Source: Allomuricauda ruestringensis DSM 13258
GTDB lineage: Bacteria; Bacteroidota; Bacteroidia; Flavobacteriales; Flavobacteriaceae
DNA length: 64,000 bases
Reading direction: 5' to 3'
Assembly (NCBI RefSeq): GCF_000224085.1
Contig: NC_015945.1
Location: 1,809,501 to 1,873,500, forward strand
Shown here: one piece after another, positions 27,401 to 35,920 of the stretch
Position numbering within the stretch: position 1 is the first letter of the stretch
Layout: the number at the start of each line of letters is the position of its first letter
Notes under the pieces: generated by a model
Seen by the model: the letters and a program-made list of their open reading frames with translations, nothing else
Told to the model about the DNA's origin: nothing
Database searches by the model: none
Made by a program: the position numbers and the translations under genes

Positions 27401-27940
27401 TACAGTAAGGTCGTCTCTAGAGTTAGAACGAAAATGTAACGCTTGTCCATCTCCGCTACCATCAAACCGTACAACAGGATTGAAGTTAATATTGTCCGTA
27501 TTGTTTCTATGTAAAACAGGTAACCCAGGAGTTGATCCAGTTGGGCTAAGGAATAAAGAGTATGTTCCGCTGTTAGGATATGGATAATCAAAGCCATCAG
27601 GAGATGGCAATGGATAATTTGCAGGAACTGGATTTTGAACAGCATTTTGTTCGGTATAAGTGACAAGGTCGTACCAGATGGATACTGGTGTCCCGTCTGG
27701 TGGTGGCAAAGGATTGGAATCCCAAAAAAGATTGTTTCCAGGAGCCATGTTTACCGCCCTTCCCGCTTTAAACCATGTATCAACATCACCAGCTTGACCA
27801 AAGCTGTCATTGTTTATGATGAATATGCACAGTATAATTATACATTGGAGTGCATGTTTCAGCAAATCAGAAAAAAGAGCACTGAAGTCTTTTTTTACCG
27901 ATTCCTGTTGGAAAAAGAAAAGAAGTAAAAGTTTCGTCAT
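24500..27940 (-). CDS. Large surface protein with lectin-like domain, tandem repeats and type-B T9SS domain
   Basis: The 1146-residue protein carries a signal-like helix at about residues 31-48 (LQCIIILCIFII), so a start downstream of the annotated Met is possible. A concanavalin/LamG-like N-terminal domain (about 55-345) is followed by a mixed beta region and three copies of an 86-residue SprB-like repeat (about 569-816; each begins APTIDALATQPTTCGASDGE). Further Ig-like segments lead to the type-B sorting domain (FFTPNNDGQNDYW ... HFTLYR). It heads an operon with a PorP/SprF gene and a hydrolase. The repeats are almost identical at the DNA level. A role as gliding or attachment adhesin is inferred. 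Confidence 0.9.
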   Translation of the reverse strand: MTKLLLLFFFQQESVKKDFSALFSDLLKHALQCIIILCIFIINNDSFGQAGDVDTWFKAGRAVNMAPGNNLFWDSNPLPPPDGTPVSIWYDLVTYTEQNAVQNPVPANYPLPSPDGFDYPYPNSGTYSLFLSPTGSTPGLPVLHRNNTDNINFNPVVRFDGSGDGQALHFRSNSRDDLTVFIVFKAEGAGNSAESQRLLFGGDVDVHHTSFNQSEWTTNLSLGIADGNRFSVGRTWSGDGGGYFQSGSVDLMGQPTIGVFTREVLNPEEELLTTFVNGIPDISTPRFDNNLADNSLFFYNRLGKHFNSNDPNRNLTGDIAEILLADVSLSNNYIQRVETYLAIKYGITLYNGGQLGSITGNDSYNYLAANGDIIWQAEITYKHDIAGIGADVFNDLAHIDVSLRYTLDQRISKSENSDAIVTISTNTDFSEDNVDPASRPAIPGWPTYNYNYLLWANDNGSINEIFTELPTDPAGITSRIEREWRVQSNQLGGVTPISGVSVRVDLSGSSILTNNDACAIKLLIDTDTDGDFTTGTITEIVATSIDGDGNAYFDNLTLNHREVFTIGYGAPTIDALATQPTTCGASDGEIQFTFQNVPDDSYTITYDGGSFPNVAVAGNAATVTGLAAGNYSNLKVTVNSCTSQQDPDIVLSSPDAPTIDALATQPTTCGASDGEIQFTFQNVPDDSYTITYDGGSFPNVAVAGNAATVTGLAAGNYSNLKITVNSCTSQQDPDIVLSSPDAPTIDALATQPTTCGASDGEIQFTFQNVPDDSYTITYDGGSFPNVAVAGNAATVTGLAAGNYSNLKITVNSCTSQQGPDVVLSSTGFNVTTNVQHETCWENDNGSVSVDIGNAVFPVTVQLNNREPIVFNTNSFDIDDLTPGNYEMIVIDDTGCQTTTSFGIQSGGPNLGASVEVMYLCDSNLPSNTIAITLFDPSISNDVLYALDSTDPNDFVLSPNFGNITSGNHTLSIMHNNGCLTEIPFEVENFEQLELTLTSEYVNQITANVTGGTAPYTYYFDDNEGTTSNTYTIDRGGAFSARVVDSNGCEVVQSTSMNLVDISIPDFFTPNNDGQNDYWNPKNTELFPDIETYIFDRYGRKIKVMGQSEEWNGEYDSKAMPSGDYWYIVKLNDGSGREFVGHFTLYR
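25491..26234. repeat. Three tandem 258-bp near-identical coding repeats
   Basis: Landmarks such as CTGTGAAGTACA recur at 25493, 25751 and 26009, giving a period of 258 bp (86 codons). By eye the units differ in very few bases (for example GATCTT in two units and GACCTT in the third). The repeats are visibly richer in G and C than the flanking parts of the same gene. Confidence 0.93.
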
Positions 27941-28192
27941 AACAAGTAGGTTTTAAAGATTTCTTGATGGGGCCAGTTCAAGAAATGGATTTGGTAAGTA
28001 TAAAATAAGGTACTTTATACATACACAGGGTCAACCAATTAACCTATGCAGGGTTCCAATTGATGAAAGGTGCAAATGAGTTTATGAATGAAAAGTTGCT
28101 CTTATATAGAAATAGTCAATTTTGTAAGTATTGTCTTGTTATTTTTAAGAGTGATTGAGTGCTGAAAAGAATGTAGAAAACGATAATTTGAT
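27941..28192. other. Intergenic region between the adhesin operon and the OmpA gene terminator
   Basis: This stretch should hold the promoter of the adhesin-PorP-hydrolase operon, but no clear TAnnTTTG box was found on the minus strand. No gene is visible. Confidence 0.4.
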
Positions 28193-28222
28193 AAAAAAGG
28201 CCGCCAATTTTTTATTGGCGGC
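28193..28222 (-). terminator. Terminator after the OmpA/TSP3 gene
   Basis: On the minus strand GGCCGCCAAT and ATTGGCGGCC form a 10-bp stem followed by six T. It separates the OmpA gene from the adhesin operon, so these are transcribed independently. Confidence 0.9.
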
Positions 28223-28303
28223 CCAACCATCTCTGTTAGTGAAGAACCAAAGAGTTACACCAAACCTAGTTCTTACATTGATTTAAAAATATGGGCAGGA
28301 TGG

Positions 28304-30445
28304 TTATTTTATCAGATTTATTTCTACCCTTCTGTTCTGTTTTCTTCCAATTTTTGTTCCGTTGGATGCTATTGGTTTTTCTTCACCATAGCCTATGGCT
28401 GTTAATCTATTACCAGAGATTCCTTCATTGATCAGGAAATCCCTCACCGAATTGGCCCTGGCTTCCGATAATTTTTGGTTACTTTCTTTACTTCCAACAC
28501 TGTCGGTATGTCCTTCCACGGTAAATTTGGCATTGGGATATTCGTTCAGAATTTGGATGATATCTACCATCACGGTAACGGATTCTGGTTTAATTGTTGC
28601 TTTTCCGGTATCAAAAAGGATGGTCTTGGCATAATCGTTCAACTGTTTTTGAACTTCCTGGGTGACTTCTGGACAACCATTATTGCTTACAGGACCTGCT
28701 ATTTTAGGACAGTCATCATCCATATCGGCCAATGTATCACCGTCAAAATCTGGACATCCTTTAAGTTCTGGACTACCTGGGTCGTTGGGACAGCGGTCGT
28801 CTTGGTCTATAATTCCGTCCCCATCTGTATCGGGGCAACCATTAAATTCTTTAAGTCCCGGTGTGTTTGGACATTTGTCATCCTTGTCCAAAATACCGTC
28901 TCCATCGGTATCGGGCCATGGACAACCGTTGTTTTCTTGTGGACCAACTTCATTGGGGCAGTCATCGTCTTTGTCCAAAAGGCCATCGCCATCAGTATCC
29001 GGCCAAGGGCATCCGGTGTTTTCAATAGGGCCAGGAGTTTCAGGACATTTGTCCATATCATTTTTGAGCCCATCACCATCTTTATCGCGTAATTTGTTTT
29101 GATATATTGGAATTTTGGCTCCGGCATAAAGATCCAAGGATTTGGTCTGGCCAAAAATAGATGTTAGGATAGATCCTGATCCAACATAGAATGGGCCTGC
29201 CCTTAGACCAGCACCCCAGCGAAAACCTATTTCCCGCATCAAACTTATTGGGGAGTAGATGCTTAGCCAAGCAGTTTCCAGTCTTGGGGTCAATGACACT
29301 TGATTTTGAATATGATGTGTGTTAAGCTTGTTCTCTCCCCTTAACGATATATCGGAGTTTAGGTTCAAGTAGAACTTTGAATAGATGTTCCAGTCCACAT
29401 TGGCATGCAAAGCGGTGGGCAATCCTGTTTTGGAAGATTCTTGCAAGCCACCTATTACATCAAAATTGTTTTTTAGGGCATCTTCCAGATCATCTCCTTC
29501 AAAATTATCAATGCTCTGTACTTTGTTCAGGTCATAGGTTTGCTGTTCTCCTCCTTTGTTGTTTATGCTTCCAATGTCTGTGATGGATGCACCAAATTTT
29601 AGTTTGTATTTATTGATGCCCCTGTTGGATATTTTATTTCCATTGAGGTCTACCAATTTTTGATCTTCATGGTCGGGCCTCCATTCATATACAAATCCGA
29701 TATCTGAACCAAGGCCTGTGGACTGTCCAAAATTGAATGCATCTCCTAAACTATCATCGCCCCCAACATCATAACCGTGGGTAAGGGTTCCATTTGTTGC
29801 TACTTCTTCTGTGGCAGCATTGTAGTCGACCGTTACCTCGGAACCATTAAGATAGGCGTGGTGTATGCCGGACAGGTATTTTAGAGTTATACCTCCTTTT
29901 AGGAAATGTTCGTCCTTGTCCATTAAGACCCTTGCATAGGTAGCACCTATTTCTGTCCAAAGGTTGAGCTCTCCGGAGAGGTCACCTTCATTGATGGAGA
30001 AATTCTCATTTTCATCAAAACCTCCTTCTTTGTCAATGGTGGAACCATCTATATCGTCTACATTGGCAAAAATGCGAGCCCTTGTATAAAGGGCTACCGA
30101 ATGTTTTTCGGAAAGACTGAGCATAGCCGATGGCCCAAGAATATCCAAGTTGGCCGCTATAAAATTGTTGCTTTTTGGAGTTGTTTTGGCATCGTCAAAG
30201 GTTTTGTCTATGTCATTGAATGCATCTCCCAAAGTAGCGCTTAAATAATTGTTGCCAAAAAAGGCACTTACACCTATTAGGTTGATGTCCAGCTTTAATC
30301 TGGAATCTGCAATATTGGCCGGGTTGGAAAGAACACCGTGCACTCCATTGTAATTGTCTGTGAGCAAACCTTCATAAGATTGTGCTCTGAGCATGTAGAC
30401 TGAAAACAAAAGTAAAATGCTCAAAAGGGTATTTTTTGAATGCAT
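28304..30445 (-). CDS. OmpA-family outer-membrane protein with thrombospondin type 3 repeats
   Basis: The protein has 713 residues. A signal peptide (YMLRAQS) is followed by a beta-barrel-like region (about 25-445, DUF5723-like). Five or six calcium-binding TSP3 repeats follow (about 450-590; [15 protein letters not shown] type), then a C-terminal OmpA peptidoglycan-binding domain (about 605-713) with the hallmark [20 protein letters not shown]. It would tie the outer membrane to the cell wall. It sits upstream of the adhesin-PorP operon but has its own terminator. Such OmpA proteins commonly accompany PorP/SprF modules in Bacteroidota, so a structural role beside the secreted adhesin is possible. 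Confidence 0.93.
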   Translation of the reverse strand: MHSKNTLLSILLLFSVYMLRAQSYEGLLTDNYNGVHGVLSNPANIADSRLKLDINLIGVSAFFGNNYLSATLGDAFNDIDKTFDDAKTTPKSNNFIAANLDILGPSAMLSLSEKHSVALYTRARIFANVDDIDGSTIDKEGGFDENENFSINEGDLSGELNLWTEIGATYARVLMDKDEHFLKGGITLKYLSGIHHAYLNGSEVTVDYNAATEEVATNGTLTHGYDVGGDDSLGDAFNFGQSTGLGSDIGFVYEWRPDHEDQKLVDLNGNKISNRGINKYKLKFGASITDIGSINNKGGEQQTYDLNKVQSIDNFEGDDLEDALKNNFDVIGGLQESSKTGLPTALHANVDWNIYSKFYLNLNSDISLRGENKLNTHHIQNQVSLTPRLETAWLSIYSPISLMREIGFRWGAGLRAGPFYVGSGSILTSIFGQTKSLDLYAGAKIPIYQNKLRDKDGDGLKNDMDKCPETPGPIENTGCPWPDTDGDGLLDKDDDCPNEVGPQENNGCPWPDTDGDGILDKDDKCPNTPGLKEFNGCPDTDGDGIIDQDDRCPNDPGSPELKGCPDFDGDTLADMDDDCPKIAGPVSNNGCPEVTQEVQKQLNDYAKTILFDTGKATIKPESVTVMVDIIQILNEYPNAKFTVEGHTDSVGSKESNQKLSEARANSVRDFLINEGISGNRLTAIGYGEEKPIASNGTKIGRKQNRRVEINLIK

Positions 30446-30990
30446 GTTTTAAAAATTTAGTCCCTAAAAAAAGGCAAGGGTTATTAATTATTTTGATTAA
30501 CAGACCCCAAAGAGAATATAAAAAGAGGTATTGTAGAGGGTACAATGCACGAAAGGCCCTTTTGAATTGACGGATGGGGGAGTTGGGTTTATCTGGAATC
30601 TAATTTGAAGGAATATTCTCCAGAAAAAAGATAGGAAAACGCAGGTGTTGAAAAGAACCCATCTGCACAAAAATTTAAATTCCCGCATGAATCCCAACAA
30701 CTCAAGATGGGTCCAAAATAAAAAACCATTACAACCAAGGAACTACAATAGTTCCTTGGCGTAACGGAAACCTCAACTAAACTAAACACTTTTATGACCA
30801 ACAGTCGTCAAAAGTGAATTGCTATATGTGCATGCGTTAAAAATTGATCTTGCTTTTTCAATTGGCTTTAACGCTTGATTGCAGAACAAACATAAGAGCA
30901 AAAAATGGAATTAACGTAGGTCGTTTTATGAATGCCCTGTTTCAACCAATGGATGCCCGTTTTCAATTGGTGGTTGCAAAAAAAGGCATA
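30446..30990. other. Intergenic region with two hairpins, no gene
   Basis: No credible gene is visible. A perfect hairpin lies at 30735-30759 (CCAAGGAACT, five-base loop, AGTTCCTTGG) and a weaker one at 30787-30816 (CACTTTT with AAAAGTG). The first is followed on the minus strand by a T-rich stretch after about 10 bases, so it could be a terminator without an obvious gene, or part of a small RNA. Confidence 0.5.
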
Positions 30991-31014
30991 AAAAAAACAG
31001 CCCAAAGGACTGCT
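30991..31014 (-). terminator. Terminator after the YegP-like gene
   Basis: On the minus strand CAGTCC-TTT-GGGCTG forms a short stem with one G-U pair followed by seven T, about 25 bp past the stop. Confidence 0.75.
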
Positions 31015-31039
31015 TTATATTGTTTAAATGATACGGTTT

Positions 31040-31372
31040 TTATTCGGAGACTTCCTCTACCGATGCACTTGGTGCATTCTTTTTAACTGAAGAAACACCA
31101 TTTTCCATGGCAGATTCACTGGAATACATTTCACTATTGCCGATAACTTGACCGTTGGATGCTTTAAGGTTGAAGTACGGGCTTCCATCCTTTGCGGTGT
31201 TTCTTTCAAAATTTCCATCGTCCTGTGAATGAGTTCTTACAGACTCGATGCCATTTTCGCAGGCAGATTTGGAGGAGTACCCTTGACTGCTTAAAATAAC
31301 TTGGCCGTTTCCAGCTTTTAAATTAAACCTAAACTTACCAGCTTTATCCGTTTTAATCTCAAATTTTCCCAT
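31040..31372 (-). CDS. YegP-family protein with two DUF1508 repeats
   Basis: This small 110-residue cytosolic protein consists of two tandem DUF1508 units: KFRFNLKAGNGQVILSSQGY (about 13-32) and PYFNLKASNGQVIGNSEMY (about 64-82), each followed by a helix of the type S-x-SAxENGIxSV. The C-terminus is a short acidic tail. Two units in one chain is the standard YegP architecture. The biochemical role of the family is not established. It is a single-gene unit with its own terminator, next to the proline operon. Confidence 0.9.
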   Translation of the reverse strand: MGKFEIKTDKAGKFRFNLKAGNGQVILSSQGYSSKSACENGIESVRTHSQDDGNFERNTAKDGSPYFNLKASNGQVIGNSEMYSSESAMENGVSSVKKNAPSASVEEVSE

Positions 31373-31509
31373 ATTCTTTATATTTTAAGTAATAAATCTA
31401 GATATTTTATTAAAAATTGACCAATAAATGAGGGAGAAATTACCAATAAAATAAGCTTTTACTCTTTTTAAAAGGTAAATGGGAATAGCGCCCATATTTT
31501 TTGAGACAA

Positions 31510-31535
31510 AAAAGGAGGCCGATCGGCCTCCTTTT
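31510..31535 (-). terminator. Terminator of the proline operon
   Basis: A perfect 26-bp palindrome (AAAAGGAGGCCGA and its complement) lies about 20 bp past the proA stop. It would work in both directions; A-rich and T-rich arms supply the tails. Confidence 0.88.
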
Positions 31536-31555
31536 GAATTATGTAAACTTATGTT

Positions 31556-32755
31556 TTACACCCTGATCTGACCGTCTCCAAATACATAGTATTTGTTGGT
31601 GACCAATTGATTTAGACCCAATGGTCCTCGGTGGTGCAATTTGTCCGTACTGATGGCGAGCTCTGCACCCACGCCCATTTGTCCACCATCGGTAAATCGG
31701 GTAGAGGCGTTTTGGTACACTGCTGCACAGTCCACATTTTCCATAAAGGTTTTTGCCACATCATTGTTTTCTGTCATTATGGAGGCAGAGTGCCCGCCAG
31801 AGTTTTTGTTGATTTTCTCCACGGCTTCATCAATATTGTTGACAGCACCGATAACACACTTCATAGCCAAAAACTCTTCTTGCCAAACGGAAGGATCTGG
31901 AATGATTTCCTCATCCTTCAACACTTTTTTGACTTGATCATCTACCAAAATGGATACGTTGTTGGCGGTGAGTACCTGCTTCAATTCCTTGAGCTTGTCC
32001 TCATAACCATCAATTTGGGTATCCATCAAAACTTTATCCAATGCGTTACAGGCAGAGATTTTATGGGTTTTTGCGTTCAAGATTACTTTTAAGCTCTTTT
32101 CCCAATCGGCTTCCTTGTGCACATATAGGAAATTGTTTCCTCTACCGCTTATCAAAACGGCACATTTGGCATGTTCCTTTACAAAGGCGATCAAACGTTC
32201 TCCTCCACGGGGGACAATAAGGTCCAAATCCTGGTCTGGATTCCTTAAAAAGTCCTGAGTTTGTGTCCTGTCCATTTCCAAGAACTGGATAAAATCCTCC
32301 AGTAATCCGTTTTCGGACAAGGCTTGGTGCCAAAACTTTACAAGGGCCTTATTGCTATGGTAGGCTTCTTTACCTCCTTTTAGCAATATTTTGTTGTTGG
32401 CCTTGAAAGCTAGAACGGCAGCCTCGACGGTTACATCCGGACGTGATTCGTAGATGATCATTATGGTGCCAAAAGGCGCTGTACGGTTGATGATTTTTAG
32501 CCCATTGTCGAGCTCTCTTGTAGAGATTTCCTTGTTCACGGGGTCATCTTGCAAGCGAACTTCTTTTACGGCCTGAATCATTTGATCCACCTTCTTTTGA
32601 TCTACGACCAAACGATCGTACAATGCTTGGTCGTCGCGGTTAAATGCGTCAAGGTCCTTTTTGTTAGCTTGGAGCAATTCTTCTCGGTTTTGATCGAGAA
32701 TACGCTCCATATCTTGTAATACTTTATTTTTTAAATCTGTTTTTAATAACTTCAT
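31556..32755 (-). CDS. proA: Glutamate-5-semialdehyde dehydrogenase (gamma-glutamyl phosphate reductase)
   Basis: This cytosolic enzyme reduces gamma-glutamyl phosphate with NADPH in the second step of proline synthesis. The 399 residues fit the family. Motifs seen are YESRPDVTVEAA, LLKGGKEAYHSN, the active-site region KTHKISACNALDKVL with the catalytic Cys, and NASTRFTDGGQMGVGAE near the C-terminus. Its ATG overlaps the proB stop by one base (TAATG), indicating translational coupling. It is the last gene of proC-proB-proA and is followed by a strong palindromic terminator. Confidence 0.97.
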   Translation of the reverse strand: MKLLKTDLKNKVLQDMERILDQNREELLQANKKDLDAFNRDDQALYDRLVVDQKKVDQMIQAVKEVRLQDDPVNKEISTRELDNGLKIINRTAPFGTIMIIYESRPDVTVEAAVLAFKANNKILLKGGKEAYHSNKALVKFWHQALSENGLLEDFIQFLEMDRTQTQDFLRNPDQDLDLIVPRGGERLIAFVKEHAKCAVLISGRGNNFLYVHKEADWEKSLKVILNAKTHKISACNALDKVLMDTQIDGYEDKLKELKQVLTANNVSILVDDQVKKVLKDEEIIPDPSVWQEEFLAMKCVIGAVNNIDEAVEKINKNSGGHSASIMTENNDVAKTFMENVDCAAVYQNASTRFTDGGQMGVGAELAISTDKLHHRGPLGLNQLVTNKYYVFGDGQIRV

Positions 32756-33531
32756 TACTCTGGTTTTGAAACTTCAGTTCCTACGTTTTTTCCGTCTATA
32801 ACATCTAGGATTACGTTATCCCGCTTACCGTTAACAATGTAGGATGGAATGTTATCGGCAGCAGCTTTTTGTGCGTAGCTCAATTTTGAACCCATACCAC
32901 CGCGGCCTTCACCTTCTTGTTTGTTGCCCTCTTCAATATATTTATCGAGGTCTTCTTTGGGCTCAACTTTATCGATTACCTTGGAATCCGCCTTTTCTGG
33001 GTGTCCATCATACAGGCCGTCAATATCCGTCATCAGGATCAATTTATCGGCCCTCATTAATTGGGCCAACAGGGTTGCCAGTTCATCGTTGTCCGAAAAC
33101 ATGGACATGGATACGGAAACGGCATCATCCTCATTGGCTATTGGGATTACTCCTTCGGAAAGTAGTCCTTCAAGACAATTGATCATGTTGTCGCGGTGCA
33201 CCCCAGGGTTAAAATCACGTTTTGTGGGCAGTACCTGGGCACATTTCATACCGTAATCGTTAAAGATGTTGTAATAATGCCTCATCATTCTGGGTTGCCC
33301 AATGGCAGAATACACTTGCCTACGTTGGGTTTTGTCCTTGATTTTTGCTTTTCCCAGTACCTCCTTACCGGCAATTACCGATCCAGAGGAGACCAAAATG
33401 GTCATGATGTCGCGTTCGTACAGTTCTGCAATTTGTTGTACCAAATTGTTTAGCACAGGTCTTACTATTCTGTTGTCTTTGTTGGTCATCACATTTGTGC
33501 CTACTTTGATGACCACTAGTTCTTTATACAT
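32755..33531 (-). CDS. proB: Glutamate 5-kinase, short form without PUA domain
   Basis: This enzyme phosphorylates glutamate in the first step of proline synthesis, usually feedback-inhibited by proline. The 258 residues comprise only the amino-acid kinase domain: VIKVGTNVMTN (phosphate loop), VSSGSVIAGKE, ANEDDAVS, FSDNDELATLLAQL, LMTDIDGLYDG and GRGGMGSKL. The C-terminal PUA domain of E. coli ProB is absent, as in many Bacteroidota. It lies three bases after proC and overlaps proA by one base. Confidence 0.96.
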   Translation of the reverse strand: MYKELVVIKVGTNVMTNKDNRIVRPVLNNLVQQIAELYERDIMTILVSSGSVIAGKEVLGKAKIKDKTQRRQVYSAIGQPRMMRHYYNIFNDYGMKCAQVLPTKRDFNPGVHRDNMINCLEGLLSEGVIPIANEDDAVSVSMSMFSDNDELATLLAQLMRADKLILMTDIDGLYDGHPEKADSKVIDKVEPKEDLDKYIEEGNKQEGEGRGGMGSKLSYAQKAAADNIPSYIVNGKRDNVILDVIDGKNVGTEVSKPE

Positions 33532-33534
33532 GGT

Positions 33535-34341
33535 TTAGTATTCTTCGCCCAGTTCCACAGCTCTGCCAAATGCTGCGAAGGCGGCTTCTTTGATTAATTC
33601 GTTTACATTGTTATCTTCCATGGAGTCCAAGGCGGCTCTGGTTGTTCCTCCTTTAGAGGCTACCATTTCCATCCAGGTATCGGGATTTAGGTTGTTTTGG
33701 TTGAACAACTCTACCGCACCGGTAAAGGTTTGGCTCACCAATACTTTGGACACATTTTCGGAGAAGCCCATTTGTAGGGCGGCCTCCATCATGCTTTGCA
33801 TAAAGTAAAAAACGTATGCAGGTCCACTTCCGGATATTCCGGTGGATGCATCAATGAATTTCTCATTTTTCACTCGGAGTGATTTTCCAGTAGTGTCCAA
33901 TAAGCTTTCTACCATAAATAATTCCAATCTGGAAACTTCATCTGCAGAAACATAGCTGGTTAGCCCTTTGCCAACCTGTGCCGGCAAATTGGGCATTGCC
34001 CTTACCACTTTCTTGATTCCTAAAGCTTCTTGAATATAGTTTATGGTGACTCCCGCCATAATGGAAATGAACAATTGTTCCGGATTCACCAATTTTTTCA
34101 TGCGTTGGAAGAGTTCTTCGGCATGGTAGGGTTTTACTGCCAAAAAGATGATGTCTGCCTGTGGAACACAATCTTCGATTTTGTCAATGGCATCGAAATA
34201 GGCAATTTTTCCTACTTCTTCCAATTTTTCTTTTGACTTGTCCAGCACCATAATGTTGCGTTTCTTCAACAATTTGGATTTAGACATACCTGTGGCATAG
34301 GTAAGCCCCATGTTACCTGCGCCAATAACCAATACTTTCAT
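33535..34341 (-). CDS. proC: Pyrroline-5-carboxylate reductase
   Basis: This enzyme performs the last step of proline synthesis with NAD(P)H. The 268-residue protein has an N-terminal Rossmann motif VIGAGNMGLTYATG (about 4-17), FLAVKPYH, the IMAGVTINYIQEALG and RAMPNLPAQVGKG segments, and the C-terminal family signature from DASTGISGSGPAYVF to GGTTRAALDSM. It is the first gene of proC-proB-proA, so the whole glutamate-to-proline route is encoded in one operon. Confidence 0.97.
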   Translation of the reverse strand: MKVLVIGAGNMGLTYATGMSKSKLLKKRNIMVLDKSKEKLEEVGKIAYFDAIDKIEDCVPQADIIFLAVKPYHAEELFQRMKKLVNPEQLFISIMAGVTINYIQEALGIKKVVRAMPNLPAQVGKGLTSYVSADEVSRLELFMVESLLDTTGKSLRVKNEKFIDASTGISGSGPAYVFYFMQSMMEAALQMGFSENVSKVLVSQTFTGAVELFNQNNLNPDTWMEMVASKGGTTRAALDSMEDNNVNELIKEAAFAAFGRAVELGEEY

Positions 34342-34376
34342 TTGTTTTATTAAAGGGTTATTAAATTATAATGGTG

Positions 34377-34568
34377 TTATGCTAATACATTACATTCTTC
34401 ACAATCTTTGACCTCACCATAGTAGGTTTCACGGTATTTGTGCAAAGTGCGAACGGGAAGCCCTATAATGTACTGTTTAATATACGTAACCTGGGTGGTA
34501 AGTTCCCCCATTTTAACGCTGTAACGTTTTTCATATTTGGTTTCCCTTTTAATTTTTGAAAGTCTCAT
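34377..34568 (-). CDS. Small conserved-looking basic protein
   Basis: The 63-residue protein is basic at its N-terminus (RLSKIKRETKYEKRY) and ends in an acidic Cys pair motif KDCEECNVLA. No family is recognised. It lies about 30 bp after rpsU on the same strand and 35 bp before proC, so it may be cotranscribed with either. Its intact frame and ATG spacing support a real gene. The CxxC motif could bind metal, but a single pair is weak evidence. Confidence 0.6.
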   Translation of the reverse strand: MRLSKIKRETKYEKRYSVKMGELTTQVTYIKQYIIGLPVRTLHKYRETYYGEVKDCEECNVLA

Positions 34569-34598
34569 TTTATTGTTGTTGATACTAGAGTTTTTATG

Positions 34599-34796
34599 TT
34601 ACTGGTCTTCCTGTTCGTTCAGGAATTGTTCCTTGTATTGTGCCTTTTTTAATGTTTTACGGCGTTCTACTGATTTTTTGGTGTATTCTTGACGGCTTCG
34701 TATTTGGTCCAAACGCTTGGTGTTTCTATATTTTCTTTTGTAGCGTTTTAGAGCCCTTTCAATACTTTCGCCTGGCTTAACTTCAATTTTTAGCAT
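34599..34796 (-). CDS. rpsU: 30S ribosomal protein S21
   Basis: This small subunit protein acts near the anti-Shine-Dalgarno region in initiation. The 65-residue protein shows the family pattern: MLKIEVKPGESIERALKRYK, then a very basic helix with YKRKYRN and RRKTLKKAQYKE. It follows the GNAT gene with eight bases between, so both belong to one transcript with a long structured leader (35319-35483). Autoregulation through that leader is possible but not shown. Confidence 0.96.
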   Translation of the reverse strand: MLKIEVKPGESIERALKRYKRKYRNTKRLDQIRSRQEYTKKSVERRKTLKKAQYKEQFLNEQEDQ

Positions 34797-34804
34797 ATAA
34801 TGAT

Positions 34805-35248
34805 TTATCTGTTCAATCTCATTTCTAAATGGGTTGCATTGAACCCTTTTTCTTCGAAAAATTTTTTGTTCGGATATTGGTTTTCACTGGTAATGTGAAT
34901 GGCAACGTCCCCTTTGCAATATTGGAGCGTATAGTCCAATAGTTTCTGTTCGATGTCGTTACCCCTATAATCTCTGTGTATTACAAAGAATACAAGAAAG
35001 TTTTCGGGGATATAGTCTCCCATACCGGTTTTGTTCACAACAGCTAAACCTAGAATCTCATTTTTTTCTTCCATGGCAAAAACATATCCCCCCAATCCGG
35101 GAATGTCTTTGGTGGAATACTGAATAGCTTTTCTGATGGCTTTTTTCTCTGCCTTTTTTCCCTCTTGATGGTCAAAAAGAAAGTTGGCAAACCGATTTGC
35201 TTCCATGGTAGAAAGTCTAGTATAGGCATCGTAGGTCTTGATTACCAT
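34805..35248 (-). CDS. GNAT-family N-acetyltransferase
   Basis: The 147-residue protein has the GNAT fold order: an N-terminal helix pair, GLAVVNKTG strand, FLVFFVIHRDYRGNDIEQKLLDY (motif A, a slightly degenerate R/Q-x-x-G-x-G/A acetyl-CoA loop), AIHITSENQYPNKKFFEEKGF and a final basic strand. It may acetylate a protein N-terminus or small molecule; position directly before rpsU makes a ribosomal target tempting, but that is inference. The leader before it is unusually long. Confidence 0.85.
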   Translation of the reverse strand: MVIKTYDAYTRLSTMEANRFANFLFDHQEGKKAEKKAIRKAIQYSTKDIPGLGGYVFAMEEKNEILGLAVVNKTGMGDYIPENFLVFFVIHRDYRGNDIEQKLLDYTLQYCKGDVAIHITSENQYPNKKFFEEKGFNATHLEMRLNR

Positions 35249-35318
35249 GCTTTTGTTTTGAACGATAATGGATTTGGTTTTTTTGTTAACGGTTACGACT
35301 AGGGCTGATGGAAAATGG

Positions 35319-35483
35319 CGGAAATTCTTTTTCCGTAATTCCCATTATAATGGGGTCAACTTCCTTGGTTAAGGGAAGGTAATTATAGCGTAGGCGGTAT
35401 AAACTTATCTGGCTGGTTTCTAAATACCAGATAATTAAAACTTAGGATCCTGCAATTTTTTCTCTCGTGGAGCTTGACGTTCA
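35319..35483 (-). ncRNA. Candidate structured leader or small RNA upstream of GNAT-rpsU
   Basis: Read on the minus strand from a predicted start near 35483, GTCAAgcTCC (35478-35469) can pair with GGAagTTGAC (35364-35355), enclosing an apical 8-bp hairpin (35434-35405; TTATCTGG/CCAGATAA in plus orientation). Two more hairpins follow: the perfect palindrome at 35341-35354 and CGGAAA/TTTCCG at 35319-35335. This gives a closed structure of about 130 nt plus 3' hairpins. The transcript could be an independent RNA (the size is in the 6S range) or the 5' leader of the operon. No sequence family was recognised. Confidence 0.4.
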
Positions 35484-35489
35484 TCGGGG

Positions 35490-35521
35490 CAAAGATAATA
35501 AATATAGCCCTTAAATCCCAA
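35490..35521 (-). promoter_or_regulatory. Promoter for the structured RNA / GNAT-rpsU operon
   Basis: On the minus strand TTGG (35521-35518) and TATCTTTG (35497-35490) are exactly 20 bp apart, a strong match to the Bacteroidota promoter pattern. The next gene starts about 235 bp downstream, so the leader is long. Confidence 0.7.
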
Positions 35522-35920
35522 TAATACTGGGGTTTATGTTTTTTGTAACGTTTCTTTCAAGATTTTGGGTATAAATTAAAGTGGTGATTAGGTCGATTAT
35601 TATAAGGATTGCTTAAAGGTCGTGTATTTAATGTTAATTGTTCTTAAAAGTCAACTTTGCCAGCAGATTGTTTAAATGTCCGATTAAGGATCATTTAACT
35701 GCTATAGATTTGGTCAGAATCCCAAATGTGTTTCCATTTAGTCTAATAATACTGGCGTAGAATGCTATCTGAAAAAGGGTGTTGGAATACTTCCAATCAA
35801 CAAGCCTTAAACTTTCCCATTTAAAAAGCAACATAGAAAACCATAATTCGGTTGGGGGCAGTAAAGGCAGGGATAGAGTTATAAAGATTTTATAACGATC
35901 GGCCACTTTTGTAATTGTTT
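35522..35920. other. Intergenic region upstream of the rpsU-operon promoter
   Basis: No convincing gene or RNA is visible in these about 400 bp; the few open frames have no protein-like composition. It lies downstream of the membrane protein gene ending at 35921. Confidence 0.4.

Noticed and set aside
28475..29092. A 205-residue plus-strand open frame opposite the OmpA/TSP3 gene
   Set aside because: It mirrors the repetitive TSP3 coding sequence, which keeps the opposite strand open by composition.
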